Positions 58,561 to 64,000 of a DNA stretch of 64,000 nt are shown here, in pieces (position 1 is the first letter of the stretch; each line of letters opens with the position of its first letter). A program made the translations under genes and the position numbers. The notes under the pieces were generated by a model. The model had not been told where the DNA came from. It did no database searches and worked only from the letters and a program-made list of their open reading frames with translations. Source of the DNA: Pseudomonadota bacterium (GTDB lineage: Bacteria; Pseudomonadota; Alphaproteobacteria; Rhizobiales; Xanthobacteraceae); assembly GCA_018240595.1 (NCBI GenBank), contig JAFEFL010000010.1, positions 42,877 through 106,876 of the forward strand, given 5' to 3'.

Positions 58561-61437
58561 ATGTCTCTCATCCACGAAACCGATTACGGCACACCCAAAT
58601 CCAAATCCGAGAAGATGGTCACGCTGACCATCGACGGCGTCGAGGTCACGGTGCCGGAGGGCACCTCGATCATGCGCGCCGCCATGGACATGGGCACGCA
58701 GATCCCGAAACTGTGCGCGACCGACATGGTCGACGCCTTCGGTTCCTGCCGCCTCTGCCTGGTCGAGATCGAGGGCCGCGCCGGCACGCCGGCCTCGTGC
58801 ACCACGCCGGTGGCGCCGGGCATCGTCGTCAAGACGCAGACCGATCGTCTCAAGACCATCCGCAAGGGCGTGATGGAGCTCTACATCTCCGACCATCCGC
58901 TCGACTGCCTGACCTGCTCGGCGAATGGCGACTGCGAATTGCAGGACATGGCCGGCCAGGTCGGCCTGCGCGACGTGCGCTACGGCTATGAGGGCGAGAA
59001 CCACGTCTTCGCCAAGACGCCCGAAGGCCTCAACCCGAACTGGCTGCCGAAGGACGAGTCGAACCCGTACTTCACCTACGAGCCGTCGAAGTGCATCGTC
59101 TGCTCGCGCTGCGTCCGCGCCTGCGAGGAAGTGCAGGGCACTTTCGCGCTGACCATCGCCGGCCGCGGCTTCGGCAGCCGCGTCGCCGCCGGCATGGAAG
59201 AGAGTTTCCTCGGGTCCGAATGCGTGTCGTGCGGCGCCTGCGTGCAGGCCTGCCCGACCGCGACGCTGAACGAGAAGAAGGTGATCGAGATCGGCAAGCC
59301 CGAGCACTCGGTCGTCACCACTTGCGCGTACTGCGGTGTCGGCTGCTCGTTCAAGGCCGAGATGCGCGGCGAGGAGCTGGTCCGCATGGTGCCGTGGAAG
59401 GACGGCGAGGCCAATCGCGGCCATTCCTGCGTCAAGGGCCGCTTCGCCTGGGGCTACGCCACCCACAAGGAGCGCATCCTCAATCCGATGATTCGCTCCT
59501 CGATCCACGAACCGTGGAAGGAAGTGAGCTGGGACGAGGCGATCGCCTACACGGCCTCCGAGTTCAAGCGCATCCAGAAAAAGTACGGCAAGGACTCCGT
59601 CGGCGGCATCACCTCGTCGCGCTGCACCAACGAAGAAACCTTCCTGGTGCAGAAGCTGATCCGCGCCGCCTTCCGCAACAACAACGTCGATACCTGCGCC
59701 CGCGTCTGCCACTCGCCGACCGGCTACGGCCTCGGCCAGACCTACGGCACCTCGGCCGGCACGCAGAATTTCGATTCGGTCGAAGACAGCGACGTCATGG
59801 TCGTGATCGGCGCCAATCCGGCGGCGGCGCATCCGGTGTTCGCCTCGCGCATGAAGAAGCGGCTGCGCCAGGGCGCCAAGCTGATCGTCATCGATCCGCG
59901 CCGCACCGAGATGGTGCAGTCGGCGCATATCCAGGCCGACTATCATCTCGCGCTGCTGCCCGGCACCAACGTCGCCGTCGTCACGGCGCTGGCGCATGTC
60001 ATCGTCACCGAGAAGCTGTACGACGAGAAGTTCATTCGCGAGCGCTGCGACTGGGATGAATTCCAGCACTGGGCCGAGTTCGTCTCGCTGCCGCAGAATT
60101 CGCCGGAAACCGTCGCCAAATTGTCCGGCGTGCCGGCGGAGCAGATCCGCGGCGCGGCGCGGCTCTATGCCACCGGCGGCAACGGCGCGATCTATTACGG
60201 CCTCGGCGTCACCGAGCACAGCCAGGGCTCGACCACCGTCATGGGCATCGCCAACCTCGCCATGGCGACCGGCAATATCGGCCGCAAGGGCGTCGGCGTG
60301 AACCCGCTGCGCGGCCAGAACAACGTGCAGGGCTCGTGCGACATGGGTTCGTTCCCGCACGAACTGTCCGGCTATCGCCACATCTCGCTCGACGAACCGC
60401 GCCAGCTCTTTGAAAAGGACTGGGGCGTGACGCTGGAGAAGGAGCCGGGTCTGCGCATCCCGAACATGCTCGATGCCGCCGTCGAAGGCACATTCAAGGG
60501 CATCTACATCCAGGGCGAAGACATCCTGCAGTCCGATCCCGACACGCATCACGTGTCGGCCGGCCTCGAAGCGATGGAATGCGTCGTGGTGCAGGATCTG
60601 TTCCTCAACGAGACGGCGCGCTTTGCCCACGTCTTCCTGCCGGGTTCGACGTTCCTGGAAAAGAACGGCACCTTCACCAATGCCGAGCGCCGCATCCAGC
60701 TCGTGCGCAAGGTGATGTCGCCGAAGAACGGCTACGAGGACTGGGAGATCACCTGCATGATCTCGAACGCGCTCGGCTATCCGATGCACTACGAGCATCC
60801 CTCGCAGATCATGGACGAGATCGCACGCCTGACGCCCGGCTTTGCCAACGTCTCCTTCAAGATGTTGGAGGAGCGCGGCTCCGTGCAGTGGCCGTGCAAC
60901 GACAAGGCGCCGGAAGGCTCGCCAATCATGCACGTCGACGGCTTCGTGCGCGGCAAGGGCAAGTTCATCGTCACCGAATACGTGGCGACCGACGAGAAGA
61001 CCGGCCCGCGCTTCCCGCTGCTGCTCACCACCGGCCGCATCCTGTCGCAGTACAATGTCGGCGCCCAGACGCGGCGCACCGACAATTCGCTGTGGCACGC
61101 CGAGGACGTGCTGGAGATCCATCCGCACGATGCCGAGCAGCGCGGCGTCAAGGATGGCGACTGGGTCAAGCTCGCCAGCCGCGCCGGCGAAACCGCCTTG
61201 CGCGCGGTGGTCACCGACAAGGTGGCCCCGGGCGTGGTCTACACCACGTTCCATCACCCGGACACGCAGGCCAACGTCATCACCACGGACTACTCCGACT
61301 GGGCGACCAACTGCCCCGAGTACAAGGTCACCGCGGTGCAGGTGTCGCCGTCGAACGGCCCGACGCCGTGGCAGGAGGAGTACGAGCGCTTCTCCAAGGA
61401 GACGCGGCGCATCGTTCCGGCGGAAGCCGCGGAGTAG
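58561..61437 (+). CDS. fdsA: NAD-dependent formate dehydrogenase alpha subunit (molybdenum, catalytic)
   Basis: 958 residues. The N-terminal NuoG-like part has a [2Fe-2S] site (FGSCRLCLVEIEG), a His-Cys3 [4Fe-4S] (DHPLDCLTCSANGDC) and two ferredoxin clusters (CIVCSRCVRACEE; CVSCGACVQACPTATL). Next comes the FDH-type [4Fe-4S] (CAYCGVGCSF) and the bis-MGD domain. The Mo ligand is a cysteine in ARVCHSPTGYG, not selenocysteine, with the usual following His. C-terminal MGD-binding domain to residue 958. Soluble enzyme oxidising formate to CO2. Start ATG 12 bases after fdsB with GGAG upstream. Confidence 0.96.
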   Translation: MSLIHETDYGTPKSKSEKMVTLTIDGVEVTVPEGTSIMRAAMDMGTQIPKLCATDMVDAFGSCRLCLVEIEGRAGTPASCTTPVAPGIVVKTQTDRLKTIRKGVMELYISDHPLDCLTCSANGDCELQDMAGQVGLRDVRYGYEGENHVFAKTPEGLNPNWLPKDESNPYFTYEPSKCIVCSRCVRACEEVQGTFALTIAGRGFGSRVAAGMEESFLGSECVSCGACVQACPTATLNEKKVIEIGKPEHSVVTTCAYCGVGCSFKAEMRGEELVRMVPWKDGEANRGHSCVKGRFAWGYATHKERILNPMIRSSIHEPWKEVSWDEAIAYTASEFKRIQKKYGKDSVGGITSSRCTNEETFLVQKLIRAAFRNNNVDTCARVCHSPTGYGLGQTYGTSAGTQNFDSVEDSDVMVVIGANPAAAHPVFASRMKKRLRQGAKLIVIDPRRTEMVQSAHIQADYHLALLPGTNVAVVTALAHVIVTEKLYDEKFIRERCDWDEFQHWAEFVSLPQNSPETVAKLSGVPAEQIRGAARLYATGGNGAIYYGLGVTEHSQGSTTVMGIANLAMATGNIGRKGVGVNPLRGQNNVQGSCDMGSFPHELSGYRHISLDEPRQLFEKDWGVTLEKEPGLRIPNMLDAAVEGTFKGIYIQGEDILQSDPDTHHVSAGLEAMECVVVQDLFLNETARFAHVFLPGSTFLEKNGTFTNAERRIQLVRKVMSPKNGYEDWEITCMISNALGYPMHYEHPSQIMDEIARLTPGFANVSFKMLEERGSVQWPCNDKAPEGSPIMHVDGFVRGKGKFIVTEYVATDEKTGPRFPLLLTTGRILSQYNVGAQTRRTDNSLWHAEDVLEIHPHDAEQRGVKDGDWVKLASRAGETALRAVVTDKVAPGVVYTTFHHPDTQANVITTDYSDWATNCPEYKVTAVQVSPSNGPTPWQEEYERFSKETRRIVPAEAAE

Positions 61438-61440
61438 GCC

Positions 61441-62265
61441 GTGGCCGGTCCGATCCGCACCGTCGAACGCTTGGCCTGGCGGGCAGGGCGCTTTACGCCC
61501 GGCGAGCGTGCGATCGCGGAGGAGACGGCCGTCGCCTTCACCTATAACGGCACCTCCTATGCCGTGATGATGGCGACGCCGCAGGACCTCGAGGACTTCG
61601 CGGTCGGCTTCACCGTCACCGAAGGCATCGTCACTGCGCCGGACGAGATCGAGCATCTCGAAGTGCTCGAGCTCGAGGCCGGCATCGAACTGCAGATGCG
61701 GCTCACCGAAGCGCGCGCCGGGGCGCTGGCGGCGCGGCGGCGTCATCTGGCCGGGCCGACCGGCTGCGGCCTGTGCGGCATCGAGTCGCTGACCGAGGCG
61801 ATGCGGCCGCTGTCGCCGCTGGCCGATCACGTGGCGGTTTCGCCGCGCGACATCATGCGCGCGATCGGCGCCTTGTCCGATCTGCAGGTCATTAACCAAC
61901 AGACGCGCGCTGTACATGGCGCCGCGTTCTATCGGCCGGTCGAGGACAGCCTCGTCATGCGCGAGGATGTCGGCCGCCATAACGCGCTCGACAAATTGTG
62001 CGGCGCGCTGCTGCGCGACAATATTTCGCGGCAGAGCGGCTTTGCGCTGGTCACCAGCCGGCTGTCGATCGAGATGATCCAGAAGGCGGTGGTCGTCGGC
62101 ATTCCGATCCTGGTCGCGGTGTCGGCGCCGACAGCGCTCGCCGTGAAGGCCGCCGAAGCCGCCGGCATGACATTGGTCGCGGTGGCGCGGGCCGACGGAT
62201 TCGAGGTGTTCACGCACCCGCAACGTATCAAGGAAGAACGGAGCCTTCATGTCGTCGCAGGGTAA
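61441..62265 (+). CDS. fdsC: FdhD/FdsC-type accessory sulfurtransferase/chaperone for formate dehydrogenase
   Basis: 274 residues, GTG start three bases after fdsA. The CXXC-type motif is GCGLCGIES near residue 110, and EDVGRHNALDKLCG is the typical conserved later segment. FdhD in E. coli supplies sulfur to the Mo cofactor; Rhodobacter FdsC binds bis-MGD and delivers it to FdsA. It is needed for activity but not part of the enzyme. Overlaps fdsD by 17 bases. Confidence 0.93.
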   Translation: MAGPIRTVERLAWRAGRFTPGERAIAEETAVAFTYNGTSYAVMMATPQDLEDFAVGFTVTEGIVTAPDEIEHLEVLELEAGIELQMRLTEARAGALAARRRHLAGPTGCGLCGIESLTEAMRPLSPLADHVAVSPRDIMRAIGALSDLQVINQQTRAVHGAAFYRPVEDSLVMREDVGRHNALDKLCGALLRDNISRQSGFALVTSRLSIEMIQKAVVVGIPILVAVSAPTALAVKAAEAAGMTLVAVARADGFEVFTHPQRIKEERSLHVVAG

Positions 62266-62533
62266 GGGAGCCGACAAGCTGGTCTATATGGCCAACCAGA
62301 TCGGCAAGTTCTTCGCCACGCAGAAGCAGGGCGGCGATGTCGATGGTGTCGCCACCCACATCCGCAAGTTCTGGGATCCGCGCATGCGCGCGGCGATCTT
62401 CGCGCATCTCGACGCCGGCGGCGCCGGTCTCGATCCGCTGGCGCTCCAGGCGCTTCGGAAGCTGAAAGCGGAAGCGGCCCAGGTCTCGGGCGCGCATCCG
62501 GCGGCCGACGCGGTGATCGAACCGTCGGGCTAG
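62249..62533 (+). CDS. fdsD: NAD-dependent formate dehydrogenase delta subunit
   Basis: 94 residues, helical, with the FdsD core LVYMANQIGKFFATQ and IRKFWDPRMRAAIFAHL. The start overlaps the end of fdsC. The family is known only as the small subunit of soluble Mo formate dehydrogenases. Completes the order fdsGBACD as in Rhodobacter capsulatus and Cupriavidus. Confidence 0.93.
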   Translation: MSSQGKGADKLVYMANQIGKFFATQKQGGDVDGVATHIRKFWDPRMRAAIFAHLDAGGAGLDPLALQALRKLKAEAAQVSGAHPAADAVIEPSG

Positions 62534-62609
62534 CCGGTTCCGGCCGTTTTGGCCTCGCTTGCACCTGAACGGCGGCTGCGGTAGCAAAAACGCGGCCGTC
62601 GAGGCTTTT

Positions 62610-62683
62610 GCGGGTGTAGCTCAATGGTAGAGCAGCAGCCTTCCAAGCTGAATACGAGGGTTCGATTCCCTTCACCCGCTCCA
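62610..62683 (+). tRNA. tRNA-Gly (anticodon TCC)
   Basis: Acceptor GCGGGTG/CACCCGC, D stem GCTC/GAGC, anticodon loop CTTCCAA (anticodon TCC), T arm GAGGG-TTCGATT-CCCTT, discriminator T and encoded CCA at 62681-62683. Complete cloverleaf. Confidence 0.96.
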
Positions 62684-62729
62684 GCCTTTCCGATGCCGGC
62701 CCGCTAGGGAACAGGCGGACCGCCGCAGC

Positions 62730-63590
62730 ATGACATCCGCCAGCCAGCAAATCCGCCCCGTGCTCGATCATGCCGTCGTCAATGTCAGGGCCGGGCTCGA
62801 CGACGCGGTCGCGCAGTTCAGCCGTCTCGGCTTTCACCTCACCGAACGCGGCCATCATTCGCTCGGCTCGAGCAATCATCTGGCGGTGTTCGGCAGCGAC
62901 TATCTCGAACTGCTCGGCTTCATGCCCGAGAACGAGGGCAAGCGCCCCGACCTCCTGACGCATCCGCTCGGCCTCACCGGGCTGGCGTTCCGCGCCGACG
63001 ATCCGGCGATGGTCTATGACATCCTGCGCGCGCGCGGCCTGCCGGCGCTGGAGCCGCTGCCGTTCCAGCGCCCGGTCGCGTTGCCCGACGGCACCAGCGC
63101 CGATGCGCGCTTCACCATCGTGCGCTTTCCGGCCGGCACCGTGCCGAACGGCCGCAGCTTCTTCTGTCACCATCACACGCCCGAGCTGGTCTGGCGGCCC
63201 GAGTGGCAGGTGCATCGCAACGGCGCGCTCGGCGTCGCCGAATTCGCCATCGCCGCGCATGAGCCATCGCGCACCGCGGCATTGTACGAAGCGATGTTCG
63301 GCTCGGAGCTGATGGCGCTGGTGCCGGGCGGCGTCGCCTTCACGACGCCGGCGCTGACGCTGCTGATCCTGACGCCGGACGCCGTCGCGCAGCGCTACAA
63401 CGGCGCGGCTCTGGTCAGTCCCGATGGTTCGGATCGCATGGTTGCCCTCGGCATCGCCGTGCGCTCGCTCGACACGGCGCGCGCCGTGCTGGACGGCGAG
63501 GGCGTTCCCTATACGGCTCTGCCGTCGGGCGGCATTGTCGTGCCGCATGCTCAGGCCGGCAACGTGGCGCTGGCCTTCGTCGAGCGGTGA
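62730..63590 (+). CDS. VOC-family (glyoxalase-like domain) protein
   Basis: 286 residues from MTSASQQIRP. First VOC module LDHAVVNVRAGLDDAVAQF to LAVFGSDYLELLGF; second from ALGVAEFAIAAHEPSRTAAL onward, ending VALAFVER. Matches the Glyoxalase_3 type, with His17 and Glu70 of the first module as possible metal ligands (positions approximate). Reaction unknown. It stands alone after the tRNA. Confidence 0.82.
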   Translation: MTSASQQIRPVLDHAVVNVRAGLDDAVAQFSRLGFHLTERGHHSLGSSNHLAVFGSDYLELLGFMPENEGKRPDLLTHPLGLTGLAFRADDPAMVYDILRARGLPALEPLPFQRPVALPDGTSADARFTIVRFPAGTVPNGRSFFCHHHTPELVWRPEWQVHRNGALGVAEFAIAAHEPSRTAALYEAMFGSELMALVPGGVAFTTPALTLLILTPDAVAQRYNGAALVSPDGSDRMVALGIAVRSLDTARAVLDGEGVPYTALPSGGIVVPHAQAGNVALAFVER

Positions 63591-64000
63591 GGGGACGCGG
63601 CTTCATCCTCTTTCCTTAGTTACCCTCCCCCTCCAGGGGAGGGTGAAGCGGGGAGGGTGGTGTAAATTAATATTCCTAGGACTATTGACTCTGGTCCTTC
63701 CCTAGCCCTATATTCCCAACCATCCCGCCCCTGCTAGCGAGGGGTGTCTGTGCAGCATCTTCAGATGCGGGGCGGGGAGCGGTGGCCGGGGGCGGGGCGT
63801 CGGAGATGCGGCGCAAATTTCCCCTCCCGGCGGTCCAAGCCGCTCGGTCCCGGCGCGCCTACCGCGCGTCACTGGGGCGTAAGGCCTATGGGCAAGGGGC
63901 AGAGCCAGGCGCGCCGATCCGAAAGACGGCGCGCCTTTCCGAAGCAACCTCCCCGGACAGCCGACAAGCCCCGCAGCGGTGGATAGCAAGGTCAGTCCAC
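63591..64000. other. Gene-free right end with palindromic repeat
   Basis: 410 bases with no credible gene; overlapping frames on both strands are Arg/Pro-rich and read as shadows. A perfect hairpin ACCCTCCCC / GGGGAGGGT (63622-63644, 5-base loop) recalls the GC-rich intergenic repeats common in Bradyrhizobium relatives, and may also end the VOC-gene transcript. A short AT-rich stretch lies at 63660-63715. Confidence 0.5.

Noticed and set aside
56884..62277. Very long minus-strand open frame (1797 codons) opposite fdsB, fdsA and fdsC
   Set aside because: It is an antisense shadow caused by high third-position GC; composition is Arg/Ala/Asp-rich with no domain, and the plus-strand genes are unambiguous.
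63744..63986. 80-codon plus-strand frame at the right end
   Set aside because: Arg/Gly/Pro-rich, overlapped by an equally good minus-strand frame, no ribosome site and no family.

Overview
The window is GC-rich, densely coded DNA from an alphaproteobacterium, most likely of the order Hyphomicrobiales (Rhizobiales), in the Bradyrhizobium / Rhodopseudomonas / Pseudolabrys direction. The evidence is the style of the genes (ChrR-type ECF sigma pair, two branched-chain-amino-acid-type ABC transporters, fdsGBACD formate dehydrogenase, fused NarK), ATGA-coupled operons and three typical tRNAs. The genus is an inference. I see no insertion sequence, phage, CRISPR array or rRNA.

Layout. 1-9.9 kb is mixed housekeeping: a TonB-dependent receptor cut by the left edge, small exported proteins, a metallo-beta-lactamase-fold enzyme, a cold-shock protein, tRNA-Thr, an MHS-family transporter, RlmB-type rRNA methyltransferase, tRNA-Tyr and a DUF2177 membrane protein. 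9.9-17.4 kb is a two-armed lipid-modification locus around an ECF sigma / ChrR anti-sigma pair. The leftward arm carries sigma, anti-sigma, alpha/beta hydrolase, DUF1295 and methyltransferase. The rightward arm carries flavoprotein, DUF1365 and a CFA-type methyltransferase. Back-to-back TGATCC promoters lie between the arms. The content matches the known singlet-oxygen / furan fatty acid pathways of Rhodobacter and Rhodopseudomonas.

17.5-31.6 kb is a nitrate respiration block. A long leftward operon reads narK (NarK1-NarK2 fusion), narG, narH, narJ, narI, a parvulin-type PPIase, a small unknown protein, a DUF2478 protein and a beta-carbonic anhydrase. Divergent from it are a cysteine-less Crp/Fnr regulator (NarR-like) and nnrS. 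FNR-type boxes (TTGAT-N4-ATCAA) lie at the spacing expected for activation upstream of narK, the regulator and nnrS.

31.7-46.7 kb is a catabolic and uptake regulon with no obvious described counterpart: aldehyde dehydrogenase, ThDP enzyme, TcuA/TcuB-like dehydrogenase pair, IclR regulator, a probable isomerase remnant, a second FAD dehydrogenase, cupin, SDR and an ABC transporter whose permease and two ATPases are one polypeptide (LivM-LivG-LivF). A shared AT-rich motif (core TCATATTRT) recurs upstream of its transcription units and is proposed as the IclR operator. 46.7-56.0 kb holds a leftward pair (signal-less sugar-binding-like protein and LVIVD-repeat protein), a LysR regulator, a second five-gene ABC transporter and an exported alpha/beta hydrolase. 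56.5-62.5 kb is fdsGBACD, an NAD-linked molybdenum formate dehydrogenase operon, followed by tRNA-Gly and a VOC-family protein. The last 400 bases hold no convincing gene.

Together, formate oxidation (fds) and nitrate respiration (nar) are both molybdenum-dependent and could work together at low oxygen. The ECF locus would adjust membrane lipids when oxygen and light return.
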